Source: Anagrus nilaparvatae (taxonomy: Eukaryota; Arthropoda; Insecta; Hymenoptera; Mymaridae). From it: a stretch of 64,000 bases of DNA. The notes under the pieces are model-generated. The model did no database searches. It worked only from the letters and a program-made list of their open reading frames with translations, and had not been told where the DNA came from. Below, piece by piece: positions 44,026 to 55,320 of this stretch. Each line of letters begins with the position of its first letter. The first letter of the stretch is position 1. The translations under genes were made by a program, and so were the position numbers. Location: the NCBI GenBank assembly GCA_022575985.1, contig JAKSXM010000014.1, positions 1,426,001 through 1,490,000 of the forward strand, given 5' to 3'.

Positions 44026-45603
44026 TTATAGGTGCTCAAAGTGCCTTCCTTGATTATTAAGACACTTTCCAGCCCTTTCGTAAAGATCCTGGGTGGATCT
44101 TTGAATTTCTTCTGGGTTTAGACTGGCAAATGCGTCTTTTATTCTTTGCCAAGTCATTTCGCGAGTGGTTGTATCTCCTTGATAAACAAGGTTTTTTATT
44201 CGACCCCACAAATAATAATCTAAACAATTTAAGTCTGGGCTCCTGGCTGGCCAAGGTATGGGTCCTCGTCGTCCAATCCAACGTCCAGGATAACTTGTAT
44301 TCAAGTGTGCTGTTACTATATTAGCAAAGTGGGACGATGCCCCATCGTGCAAAAATATTAAATTATTTATTGTATCTGGAGGCAATCCAGCTCTTGCGAT
44401 AAGACCTGGCAATTGATCTCTAAGGAATTCGAGATAATTGTTCCCGTTTAAACGTGGTGGTAATTCTATTGGTCCTATCTATAAGAATTATTAAACGTTA
44501 CATTGTTTTGTCAAATTTATTATAAATTTTTATGCTTCTATATCTACACTGAGAAAAAATTTTCGTTCGCCGTTATAAAATGACTTGAAATGTTAAGAAA
44601 ATTTAAGAAAAATATTTTTCCGGCTCAGTTGGAATATGTATGTATTGGTATGATGACACTTGAGAAATTTTTTTACAAATAAAAATAAACTTTTTAAAAA
44701 TTTTTTTTATGTTTTACTTTATTGGTGAATGATTCAGAAAAAGAAAAAGTTCCGCTAGCTACAAGCGAAATTTTTTTTCAGTGTATATAATATAATTTAG
44801 AAAATATTTTTAAATTTAAAAAAAGAAATACCCATACCACGGTATTATTTATGATGCCAGCCCAAACATTTATTGACCATCTGTTTTGGAAATTACCTTG
44901 TCGCATCAGACTGAAATATGGCAAATTGTTATTATTAATAAGACATTTTAAAGACTCTTTTCTACGTATGAAATTTAATTTACTGTGGATTATAATCTGC
45001 CCAACTCACATAGTTTCGCTGATTATGCATCCCATTGTTGGTAAAGGTACACTCGTCAGTAAAGAGTATCAACGATGCTATATCCCAACCAAGTCTTCTT
45101 ATTCCTAGTATAGTTAAGCAAAATTGTCTCCGAGCTACAAAATCGTTTGGTCCCATTAGGGCTTGGACTTTTTGATACCTATAAGGTTTCATCCCATGAA
45201 ACTTTAAAATTCTGTAAACCATTACGTGATCGGTACCTAATCTAAGAGCACATACTTTCGTGCTCAAATTACTGTTTTCTCTAAATGCTTTCAAAACTAA
45301 ATTTTCTAACTCTAAATCAACTCTTGCGTATCGGCCACCATACTGGTGATTAGGGACTAAACAACCACATCTGTTCATGCGATTATGCAATCTTACAAAA
45401 ACCCGATAATCCGGGTATCTATTAAGACCTGGATACATGTATTGATAGAGACGTTCAACAAATTTAAAATGATACTGGGCTAAAACAAGTGCGTGTTGCA
45501 TTCCCTGATATTCCTTTAAAGAGTATTCCCGGTGGGCCATATTTTCTCGTAATAAGTGGTATTGAACATTGTTATTTAAATTCACAATGTTATTTGCATC
45601 CAT
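44026..45603 (-). CDS. Mariner-superfamily transposase, three exons, DD36D
   Basis: Exons 45603-44984, 44910-44838 and 44478-44026 join to 381 residues (phases 2 and 0; donors GTAAAT and GTATGG, acceptors TTTCAG and TTATAG). The N-terminal half has helix-turn-helix segments (ALRLGTDHVMVYRILK). The catalytic core has D in LILFTDECTF, exon 2 LMRQGNFQNRWSINVWAGII, D in FLHDGASSHFANI and D in RSPDLNCLDYYLWG, with 36 residues between the last two by my count. It should cut and insert TA-flanked ends in the nucleus. All three acidic residues are intact, and no stop is present. The first ATG is chosen because it gives the full HTH region. Confidence 0.85.
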
Positions 45604-46529
45604 GTCAAGGAATTATAATTATTTGTAGCACTCACTAATTTATAATTAATTCGAACAATCCATATAATGTTTTTTTGCAACTTTATTCTTATTTTTTTTT
45701 GTTAGACTATATCCGTTAAAGCTTTAAATATAAGTACACCGAAATTTTATGAAATACAAGTATACCTGTCACTTTTAAGTAAATAATAATGTTTGAAAAA
45801 ACATTAGATGTGTCGCGCAACATAGGACTGTTTCGCAACTGTTTTTCTACAAAATTTTGACAAAATGTTTCTGCGTGGTTTTCTGTCTTTTTCTGGAACT
45901 ATCTCGTTCAGCGTGAAAGACAAAGAGAAAAAAGCGCGCACATACACGAAACTCTCGTAAAAGATATCTCTTTATTTCTTATGTGATGTTCGCCCTTTTG
46001 AATTTCAGGTTCCAAAATCTGAAATATTTTTTTTTTCTGTCATTAGAAATTTAGATTTTTTTTTCCATATTTTTTAAGAGTAAAAATCAATAATGTAAAA
46101 ATAGACGAAATTATTAAAGAAAATCTATTTTAAATAAATTTATAAAAATTAGTAATTAATATTTATTATTAAAATTTTTAGAATTTGTTTTCAACAAATA
46201 AAAGAATTTGACGCCATTTGCGAAAATTCAGTAACTCAAAAATTTTTATGGAATTGTGCAAAAAACTTTTTAAATTTGTTTAGTCTTCAACTACTATAAT
46301 ACAAGGCGTCTTAATTACTATACTCAGATTTAAGTAGTGATTGTCATTTGCTGTTAAAATCAAAGGATCAACCACATATCAACAAGTATGTAAGAAATAG
46401 TTATCACATAAATTTATCCTAAAAATAATATAATTTTAAAATCATTTTAAATAAAGAATTAAAAATCAGTTTAATTAATGTAATTTAATAATCAGCCTAT
46501 TCATTAAAATTGTAATAAAAAATTATAGA
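45604..46529. promoter_or_regulatory. Shared intergenic region of the divergent transposon genes
   Basis: ~930 bp between the two starts, without a coding frame. Near 46505-46524 ttgtaataaaaaattatag just before the MADF ATG could be an acceptor for a noncoding first exon, with a donor-like string (aagtatgtaag) near 46386. It should hold both promoters by position only. Confidence 0.4.
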
Positions 46530-49037
46530 ATGGAGCATTATGATCATATCCCATCTCTTCGTCATATTTATTTGATTCTACAAGTTGAACAGCATACAGC
46601 GATTTGGGATAGTATTAACGATGCAATCAATTACAGAAATCAGAATGCTGAAAGAGCAGCATTTGATGCTATTAGCCGATATATGAATGCATTTTTTCCA
46701 AGAGAGCATTTCAATGGTAATTAATTTACAAATCTTTAAATGTTTTGAAATAAGTATTTTTTTTCTTTTATTAAATTTTATTTGACCAAAATTAAACATT
46801 TAAGATTTATTGGTTTTTTACGGTAAAATGGAAAAATATCAGATGCTAAGTTCTTATATCAATATCTCCTGAGAAGAAAGAAAAATTCACGTTCATAGTG
46901 AGTATCAGTGACCGTTTAAACGATCAACTGATGTTATGAGAAAATTTTTATGTGGGCCGATTAATTATTTATTCGTATCTTTAGACTGGGTCATGATATG
47001 AATTCATGGATGTCCGAGGAAACTACAGGTCTAACTGGCTTAAATAACCCAATGCACTTTTAGTACCCTTGATTCTACTATTAGTCGATTGATCTACAGG
47101 TCAATTAAACTCACTATATGAACATGCCTTTTATAAACTGGAGTTATCGTAAAATTTCTAAATTTAATTACGTACTATTCTACTAATTAACTAGCACTGA
47201 AAAATGACTCGCTTGTTGACATTATTTAGGGGTAAAAACCGTTTTTTTTAACATCAGGAGTTAACTAATTTATTGAATCAAACACGAATAATCTGTTCTT
47301 TTGCAAATTAACTTTAAAAAGATGAATATTTTTTATTTAAACATTTATACTTTTCATTAATCAACTTTATTAATTCATGTTCTTAAAAAAAAAATTCTTT
47401 TAGTTCCTTATGCATTCCCATAATAAGGGTACCTCCAAAAAATATACAAGTCAAATTTTAGAGTAAAATACTGAAACAAAAGCCAAAAATCTTAGGTGAT
47501 TCATTTTTCAGTGTTGGTGGGTAGATAGACATTACCATAATATCAGTAATTTTTTTGGTTCCTCAAAGAGGAACCATTGTTTCAAATTTCGATTTTTGAT
47601 TTTTTGGCATATAAGCACGTTTTGAGACCCAAGGAAACTAAAAAACCGGTTTTTAAAAAAAGTATGTATGTGTGTGTGTATGTGTGTGTGTATGTGTGTG
47701 TGTGCGTATGTGTGTGTGTGTGTATGTATGTAATTGGTGATATTTCACAAACATTATGGAGTTAAGACCTAATTTTTTTTTCAAAAATTTTTTTATCAAA
47801 AAAGCTCGAGGTACTTTTTTTTTTTTTAATTTGGATGTAACACCTCATTTATTTCCACGAAAGTACTTAAATTTGAAAGTATGGTTTTTACTCTATATCT
47901 CGAAACTGATACTTAATTTTTTGAAAATTTTTTTCCCAAAATTTTTTTCACGAAAAAATACAAAAAACAACAATTTTTTTTTTCTTTTTGGACTTAGTAC
48001 CTTATTTATTTCTATGAAAGTACTAGTTTTAGAAAGTTTGTTTATAGTCATTTTTTGGATCTGATACCGAATTTTTTAAAAAATTTTTTCTCAAAATTAA
48101 AAAAACAAAAAAATTAAAAAACCTGCAATATTTTTTTTTTTTGGGTGTAATACCTCATTTAATTCCATGAAAGTACTAATATCTGAAAATACTGCAACCG
48201 GCGATATTTCACAACCGTTATGAAATTAAGACCTAATTTTTTTTTCAAAAATTTTTTTACCAAAAAAACTCTAGGTACTTTTTTTTTTTATTAATTTGGA
48301 TGTAATACCTCATTTATTTCCACGAAAGTACATATATTTGAAAGTATAGTTTTTACTCGATATCTCGAATCTGATACTTAATTTTTTGAAAATTTTTTTC
48401 CCAAAATTTTTTTCACGAAAAAATACAAAAAACAACAATTTTTTTTTTCTTTTTGGACTTAGTACCTTATTTATTTCTATGAAAGTACTAGTTTTAGAAA
48501 GTTTGTTTATAGTCATTTTTTGGATCTGATACCGAATTTTTTTAAAAATTTTTTCTCAAAATTAAAAAAACAAAACAATTAAAAAACCTGCAATATTTTT
48601 TTTTTGTGGTGTAATACCTCATTTAATTCCATGAAAGTACTAATATCTGAAAATACTGCAACCGGCGATATTTCACAACTGGTATGAAATTAAGACCTAA
48701 TTTTTTTTTCAAAAATTTTTTTACCAAAAAAACTCTAGGTACTTTTTTTTTTTATTAATTTGGATGTAATACCTCATTTATTTCCACGAAAGTACATTTT
48801 TCTCATTGTTTGAGGAACCTTAGTGCCAGCTAGTTGGCAGGGTATTTATTACACTACAAAAATTATTGAAATTTCAAATCTAAAATTTTATAAATTTTAG
48901 GTTTAAAGGTAAAAAGTATGTGGAGAACAATTACGACTGCTTATACAAGATCTTACAGAAAGCATCATGGTCAACCTAACTACATATTTAATAATTATCT
49001 CTTATTATTTTTATTATCTCCATTTACGAGCAGTTGA
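46530..49037 (+). CDS. MADF (Myb/SANT-like) domain gene of the TA-flanked transposon
   Basis: Exon 46530-46716 ends at G|GTAATT in phase 1; exon 48901-49037 follows an acceptor taaattttag and continues in frame to TGA, giving ~107 residues. The first exon has LILQVEQHTAIWDSINDAI, then a YRNQNAERAAFDAI segment; the second has VKSMWRTITTAYTRSYRKH. This is the order of a MADF domain (W-D, then Y+N, then A.+.I, then +..W+.ITT.Y+R), a DNA-binding fold found in insect transcription factors and transposon second ORFs. The protein is shorter than typical regulators and may only bind DNA or bridge to the transposase. Downstream there is no clear polyadenylation signal. Confidence 0.7.
47560..48845 (-). 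repeat. Higher-order AT-rich repeat, copy 2, with a TG microsatellite
   Basis: It starts with ggttcctcaaagaggaacc (a hairpin), then a (TG/TATG)n microsatellite at 47663-47733, then about 2.3 units of ~464 bp, each made of three or four monomers with cores such as tacctcatttatttccacga. Units begin near 47757, 48222 and 48685. It ends ccttagtgccagctagttgg, the inverse of the start of copy 1 at 16186. It lies in the MADF intron, so the frame at 47577-48064 is not a gene. Confidence 0.85.
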
Positions 49038-49152
49038 CCAGCGTAGAGCTTTTCTAAACAATGTAAATAATATCATCAATAATGTTATTAATAATCATAA
49101 CTAAAGATTGTATTTCGGTCATCTAAATGGTCTTATTTAATGTTTGAAAATT

Positions 49153-50860
49153 TATAAGAGTATTAATAAATTAATTACAATAAATAATGTAAAATAATAT
49201 ATTCAAAATAAATTATTTAAATACAAATTAATACATCCTTTAATATTTTAAGTTCCTATTGCAAGATAAGAAATAAAAAAGTATCATCATCGTACTCAGC
49301 TAAAATATTTAATGTGAGTGCACTCTTTGATCCGATAAAAGAAAAGCAGGTTATATGCTACTCGATTCAAACATTTAGATAGCTTATGGTTTAACAATTA
49401 GTGAACATTGTTTCTAAAAAGCTTATTCTCAGTTATAATTAGTAGATAAAAAAAAGTAATCAATAAAAAAATCTTGAAATCGACAAACTTATCCTGCATC
49501 CCTCTTATCAGAACAGAGAAAGCACAAGCTTTTTTTTTAAACTAACAAAATGCAAAAAAGAGTTTAAATTTCCTGTTAAAAATCAACAAACAATAAAGTA
49601 TCATCCTCATATTCAGCTAAAATATTTAATGCGAGTGCACTCTTTGCTCCGATAAGAGAAATGCTGGATATGCTAGTTGATTAAAAGATTTAGATAACCT
49701 ATATAAAAAGTAATCAATAGAAAAATCTTGAAATTGACAAACTTATCCTGCATCCCTCTTATCAGAACAGAGAGTACACTAGCTTTTGTTTTTTAAATTA
49801 ACGAAATACAAAAGAAAAATATAATGTTTGCATTACAAAAATACAATTAAACATGTGTTATCCTCACATTTAGCTAACGTATTCAATGCCAGTACACTCT
49901 TTGATCCGATACAAGAGTATCAGCAGGATGTTTTAAAAATAGCTATGATTTTCTGACAAAAAAATGGCTTTTTTTTCGTTAGTCCTGGATTACCACATGA
50001 ATACGTAGTTGAATAGGTAGTTAACAAATACACCATAGTGGTTGAACTTTTCAGTAGTCACTTGAGTCCTTTATTTGCTCTGCATAGTTGAATAATTGGT
50101 TGACGTTACACCATAGTGGTTAAACTTTTTAGTAGTCACTTGAGTCCTTTATTAGTTCTGCATAGTTGAATAATTGGTTGACGTTACACCATAGTGGTTG
50201 AACTTTTTAGTAGTCACTTGAGTCCTTTATTAGTTCTGTATTGGAGAAGACTAAAAAATGCAGTCATGTAACTTAAATCAAGTGATTCTGGAACAAGTCC
50301 TAAATTGTTTTCTACTTACCACCAAAGTACAATAGCACCATGATACTTTTAGAAAGCCAAGTTACTTTTATCATAACTTCATCATCTGGACCCAACTAAA
50401 ACTAATATTTCGAAGGAGAAAATTTATGTACCAATTATCTTTTGATTGTTTGAACTGAGTCGATGATGACTATCTAGCAAGTTCAGCAAAAACTGGAGCA
50501 AACTGTTGATGTCATTGCGGTTCGACAGATTATTGAATTACTTTTTGAAGGGTTCAACATTTGTTTATAAAATTATTTCTTTTTTTAAGTACCTATGATT
50601 TATTAAAATTTCAATAATTTATAAAAAAGTTTCTGGCAAAAAAATTTTCTCCCAAAACTAACTAAACCCGGCAATGCAAGAAGGCGTGTTCATTAAAATT
50701 CCCTAGATTTTTTTCTAACAAAAAATTATCCTTGTCGGTAACAGAGAAATTTGAAGAACTTCGTTACCATATACTTTGAGAATTTGCCTTAAAAAATTTA
50801 AATGGCCCATTTGTTTTTGTTTACGATATAACAAAATACCACGTATTGAGTAAATCCCTG
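49153..50860. repeat. Right terminal inverted repeat
   Basis: Reverse complement of the left arm: tattgcaagataagaaataa pairs with its inverse near 43270, the three ~78-bp units reappear at 50040-50240, and the arm ends in the inverse of CAGGGATTTACTC. Only about two to three of the ~320-bp units are present, versus five on the left. Confidence 0.85.
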
Positions 50861-51275
50861 TACTTTAGTTTATTAAAGTTTTAAAAACATAAATTTAATC
50901 AGTATCAGTATTTTAAAATTTACTTTCACACTGAAATTAAATTTTTACTTAGCTTAGGCCATAAAATTTCATCTCACAATATTTATGGCCCAAAAGTTAT
51001 AACCTATTAATTAGGAATTTATACTTCTGCTGAAATAATTAAATTTTACTTAGCTTAGGCCATAAAATTTTATCTCACTTCATTTACGGCCCAAAAGTTA
51101 TAATATATTTATTTTGTATACCATAAAATTGATTTTTTAAAAATTTTTTTCTAAAACTTTGTTACAAAAATAATTAAAGAAACATCAATATTTTAATTTT
51201 TTAATAGGTAAAATAGAACATTTACAACATTTTGATATCGCTAATGAGGAACCACAGTGCTAATTATTTGGCAGC
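50861..51275. repeat. ~100-bp array, right side, and a fragment of the composite repeat
   Basis: Array copies start near 50947 and 51048. From about 51125 to 51275 the sequence ends with gaggaaccacagtgctaatt and ttggcag, a diverged copy of the end of the composite repeats at 16186 and 48830. Confidence 0.6.
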
Positions 51276-52030
51276 GTTTTATTTTTATGAAAGTAAAGAA
51301 TTGTCCAAATCGCACGTAAAATACCTTCCAAAGAAAAGCCGAGGTTGGTATACTGCAATTTGTGGCACTTTTTATTTATGGACAAGAGTCGTATAAGTAG
51401 CGAGTAAGGAATTAGCGAGAAAGTTCGATTTGCTTGGCCACAGAAATTGGCCACAAAAAAAGAATTTTTCTGGTCAGCGGCCAGAAAGCACGTATTTCTC
51501 GGCCGCTGCGCAACCGGAAAAGACGCGTTTTCTCGCCACTGATGCAGAAAAATCGTATACGACCCTGGGCCATTCTTTATTTTTCTGGCCATGGGTCGTA
51601 ATATACTATTTATTTCTCAGCGATAATACAAAGCCTATTTAAACGATCTCGCCGCAAAGCAAAGAACTCGATTTTGACCGTTATGATGAAAACTTTCGTT
51701 AGTAGAAAAAATTAAAATTTGAAAAAATCGCAAGAATGAGCAAGATTGCACGTTAAATAAAATTCGACGCAATGTCGCGAAAGGTTAACTTACTAAAGGT
51801 TAGTGATCGGGCATTGGTTTTTTGCTCTCATGCAATTTTTCTTTCTCATTGGGGAGAAATAGCATATTTTTCTAGTGCGCTGTGGGGCAATATAGAAAGA
51901 GTGACCTATAGTACGCGGTAATTTCAATTCGAGGATAAGTAAAATGCGGTCTATGATTTCAGGATCACCTGGGATATTCGAGAAAACTAAAAGGTAGGCA
52001 TTTTAAAAACAGTGAAAAATGTCAAGCTTT
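51276..52030. other. Dispersed ggccagaaa repeat region and unique DNA
   Basis: 51440-51580 has repeated ctggcc/ggccag strings related to 485-560. The minus frame at 51260-51592 shares RPRNTCFLAA with RPKNTCILAA of the frame at 413-658. Because only this short DNA motif recurs, I read it as a dispersed noncoding repeat. No supported gene from 51600 to 52030. Confidence 0.4.
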
Positions 52031-52062
52031 TTAATATGAAACATATTCATACTTTATAGAAA

Positions 52063-52922
52063 ACTCGTCAGCGAGTAGATCTGAGGATTCTGAGGATTAA
52101 GAAGAAAGCAATGATGTAAATCAAAGAAGTCAATTTTAATTTTCGATGATTCTGAGGTAGAAGAAACTCAGGCAAATAAAAAGAATTTTAACTATAAAGG
52201 TGAATGAATGAATTAAATTAAATTACTTAGATTCGTTTAGCCTAATGTTTTTATCCAATATTTCTAGATCCTGTTTCAAGTGATGCAAAACAAAAATCAA
52301 GATAGAAAGACAAGCATTTTTTCCCTGAGGTAAATTTTTAAAATAAAATATACACTCACCGACCGAGACCATTGTATGTAGATTTTTGCAAAACGAAAGA
52401 TTGATGAAAATATTGATGATATCCTTACGGGTAGCATTAGATTTTCATATTAAAAAATGGGACCCCATTATTGAACTCAAACCTTCGGAAAAAGCTGGCC
52501 TCCATGGGCACGATAGAACCCTTTGGGGCAAAAATGAAATCTCGATGCTAATAATAATTTTTAGGAATAAAATTAGTTTTTAGGGTTGGAAAATGAGTCC
52601 TAAATAGTAAATTTAGCCCTCTTGGTACAAGTTGGACTCCTAGGGCAGATTAGGGCCCTTTGGGGCAAAAATGAAATCCCGATGCTAAAAATAATTAATT
52701 GGAGCAAAATTAGTTTTTAGGGTTAGGAAATGAGTCTCTAGTAGTAAAGTTAGCCCTCTTGGTACAAGTTGGTCTCCAAGGGCAGATTAGGGCCCCAATA
52801 ACAACTTTTTTGACAAATCTTTTTTATAATTATTTTTAGGAATCAAAAGGCCGTTCACACAGCCAGCTTACCAAAGTAAATAAGGCCCCACTTCCTGACT
52901 TATTGAATCCAAAGGCAACGGT
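52063..52922 (+). pseudogene. Exon-like pieces of a decayed gene
   Basis: Three candidate exons with splice-like borders: 52063-52200 (acceptor tttatag, acidic Ser/Asp/Glu codons such as SRSEDSED, internal stop), 52267-52330 (one TAG) and 52841-52918 (acceptor tttttag, frame ESKGRSHSQLTKVNKAPLPD, donor ACG|GTAAAA). Internal stops in the first two argue for decay. They may belong with the Lys/Glu-rich locus downstream. I do not recognise the family. Confidence 0.3.
52500..52800. repeat. Two tandem ~170-bp units
   Basis: The block ccctttggggcaaaaatgaa ... tagggttggaaaatgagtc ... ctcttggtacaagttgg recurs once with minor changes (52517-52650 and 52668-52790). It separates two of the candidate exons. 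Confidence 0.75.
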
Positions 52923-53029
52923 AAAATGACTGTTTATATTTTTTCATTTTAATGAAACTCAAATTTGTTTTTCGCGTTTCTCGCTGAGACTCACAAAAAG
53001 TTCTGATCCTGTATCTATACCTACCTACA

Positions 53030-53850
53030 GGTAAGTTTTTCGATGTCCTAAAACCAAATCTGAAGTCAGAATTTAGTCTACACCCTCAGATTTTGCCCCA
53101 ACTACCCCCAGGCACCCTCTTAACCGCCCAAAAAGCAAATATTTTACTTTGTCCAAAAGTTAAAAATAAAAGTACTTTCGTTACGTATTTTGATGTCCTA
53201 AAACCGAATCTGAAAAATTCTAAAAACAAATTTCAAGTCAAAATTTACCTACCACCCTTAGTTTTTGCTCCAGCTATCCCAATCACCCTCTAAACTGCCC
53301 CAGAGGGTGAATATTTTACTTTGTGCAAAAGTTATAAATTAAAATACCTTGGTTACGTATTTTGATGTTCTAAAAACGAATTTCAAGTCAGAATTTATCT
53401 ATAACCCTTAGTTTTTGTCCCAGCCTCCCTAGTTACCCTCTAAAACCTACCAGAGAAAGGTTAAGTAACGAAGCATACGTAATCATATATGCTCGTAGGT
53501 GCTTACTGTTTCCAATAAAAGTTCTTAGCACCATCCTGATATCGCTGTAATATTCTAAAGCGATTAATTAACCTTCCTCTGGTGGACTTTAGAGGGTAAC
53601 TAGGCTAGCTGGGACAAAAACTATGGATGATGGATAAATTCTGACTTAAAATTCATTTTTAGAACATCAAAAAACGTAACTAAGATACTTTAATTTATAA
53701 CTTTTGCACCAAGTAAAATATTTACCTTCTGGGGCGGTTTAGAGGGTAAATGTGGGTATCTGGGTCAAAATCTGATGGTGTAGGCTAAATTCTGACTTCA
53801 GATTCGGTTTTAGAACATCAAAAAACTTACCCGTAGGTAGGTCTAGTTAA
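53030..53850. repeat. Imperfect inverted repeat with direct subrepeats
   Basis: ctacaggtaagtttttcgat at 53026 is answered by catcaaaaaacttacccgta near 53817, and the arms share blocks such as aaatattttactttgt and its inverse. Three direct copies of a ~180-bp unit (tacgtattttgatg... gccccag...) fill the left part. Related fragments lie at 55500-55590. Likely a foldback-type element; the ends are not defined. Confidence 0.6.
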
Positions 53851-54067
53851 GGGATCAGAACTTTTTTTTTTGTGCAGCTGTGTTATTCGTAACTTTCTTG
53901 TTTTATTTTTCATTAGCATTTTTTTTCCTAATTCTTTTTCAACTATTTTCTGCCCTTGACTAAAATATTCAGACGTAATAATTTTTTTAAATTTTATTAT
54001 AACCTCCAAAAGATATTAAGAATTCTTGAAATTTAATTTACAAATTTTAATTGCATTATACTTTTAG

Positions 54068-54260
54068 ATAAAAGTCATCAAGGGATGTGATAAAGACGTG
54101 ATTCATATTGCCATTTTTAGAATAGCCAGAAACGTTCGTAAAAAGAAAAGTTCGACAAATTTACAAACTAATATTTTCAATAGAAGAGTTAAGCTAAATA
54201 AATGCAACAGGAAAAGGTCGTCCTCCACCTCCACAGGATATATGCGATGCAGTATTAAAT
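54068..54260 (+). pseudogene. Exon-like basic segment
   Basis: After an acceptor-like atacttttag, a frame reads KGCDKDVIHIAIFRIARNVR then a basic run. A one-base shift then gives KGRPPPPQDICDAVLNNLDS in a neighbouring frame, which looks like real coding sequence. Stop follows. It may be part of the same locus as 52063-52922 and 54410-55080. Confidence 0.3.
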
Positions 54261-54409
54261 AATTTAGATTCATTCTTTCTTACTTAATAAGAACTGGCTC
54301 TTTTTTATCACTAAGATTTTTGATCTTTCTTTTTTTAGTTTTTGGCTAAGACAATATATCAAGTAGTTCCAAATTTGATCATGACTCCTACAAGGCAACT
54401 TTAATAACG

Positions 54410-55320
54410 ATGTTTGCCACTAGACGTACCAAATTAAAAAAACAAAAAGAGGAGAAGGAGTTTTTCAAGAATAGGCACGACAAAGATAACGAAGAGGCAG
54501 CGAAAATTTATAATCAAATACAAGAAATGCAAAAGCCATATGAGAAATCATTAAAACAGAGAGCAAAAACAGGAGAAAAAATATGAGCGTTGATGATTCA
54601 GAAAATAAAAAATTGATGAAACAAAGAGAAATGGAAAAGATAAGAGATGAAACAATGAAAAAAAAAAAAGAAGAAGAAATGCAAAAAGAAATTGAAAATA
54701 ATAAGCGACAGGAAGAGGAAAAATCAAAACTTAAAAAACAAAATGAAATGGAGAAAAGAAGACATGATGAAAAACAAAAAAATGCTGCAGAGCTTCAGCG
54801 AGAAATTAAACAAAAAAGACGGGAAAAGCAGGAACAATGTAAACTTAAAAAGCAGAGAGAAATTGAAAAAAGAAGGCTCGAGGAAGAGGAAAATAAAATT
54901 AAAAAGAAAAGACTTGAAAAACAGGTTACAGAAAAAATTAAATATAGCAGTAAGGAAAACCAAAAAAAAGGTGCAAAATATGAAGATAAAAAGGGTCCCA
55001 AAAAAGGGGGAGATAAGTCAAGTTATACTGCTGATGATAAATATAACAATGAAGAAAAAAAACAAAAGCTACAGTTCTAACTCAGCTGGATAATAATTAA
55101 GAGAGCAAAAGGCGTAGATATAATTCAAAAAAGCAGACGGAAAAAATTTCAAAACGGCAAAGGAACCACGAAAGCAGAGTGAAATAGTAATGGAAAGAAA
55201 AAAGATGGACGTTGAAAAAAGGTAAGCTGAACAACGTCAAAAGGTGAAAAAGAAGTTACAGAAAAAACTTAAAGAATCGTTAAAAGAAAATAAGAAAAAT
55301 AAAGAAAAACGCTAATTAAT
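54410..55320 (+). pseudogene. Lys/Glu-rich coiled-coil locus, broken
   Basis: A frame at 54410-54586 (MFATRRTKLKKQKEEKEFF...) ends at a TGA that overlaps the next start at 54583. The second frame runs to 55080 and is almost all Lys, Glu, Arg and Gln in (K/R)x(E/K)x(E/K) patterns, a long single helix or coiled coil. Similar codons continue out of frame to about 55315. Low complexity makes homology impossible to judge by eye; an eroded gene or an expanded repeat are both possible. Confidence 0.35.

Larger units (their letters stand above)
40912..50860. mobile_element. 9.95-kb TA-flanked DNA transposon (mariner superfamily) with a MADF gene
   Basis: Ends CAGGGATTTACTCAATACGT (40912) and its inverse ending AATCCCTG (50860), flanked by TA at 40910-40911 and 50861-50862. 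Very long inverted repeats (2.46 kb left, 1.71 kb right) enclose a minus-strand transposase gene (44026-45603) and a plus-strand MADF-domain gene (46530-49037) transcribed divergently. A composite repeat (47560-48845) sits in the MADF intron. Tc1/mariner elements are normally 1-5 kb with one gene; this size, TIR length and second gene are unusual. The transposase frame is uninterrupted after splicing, so the element may still be or recently have been active. Confidence 0.88.

Noticed and set aside
47577..47765. Frame with VCVCV repeats
   Set aside because: Translation of a TG/TATG microsatellite within the composite repeat.
54583..55080. Lys/Glu-rich ORF as a functional coiled-coil gene
   Set aside because: Upstream part is out of frame, composition is low-complexity and similar codons continue out of frame past the stop; kept only as a possible pseudogene.
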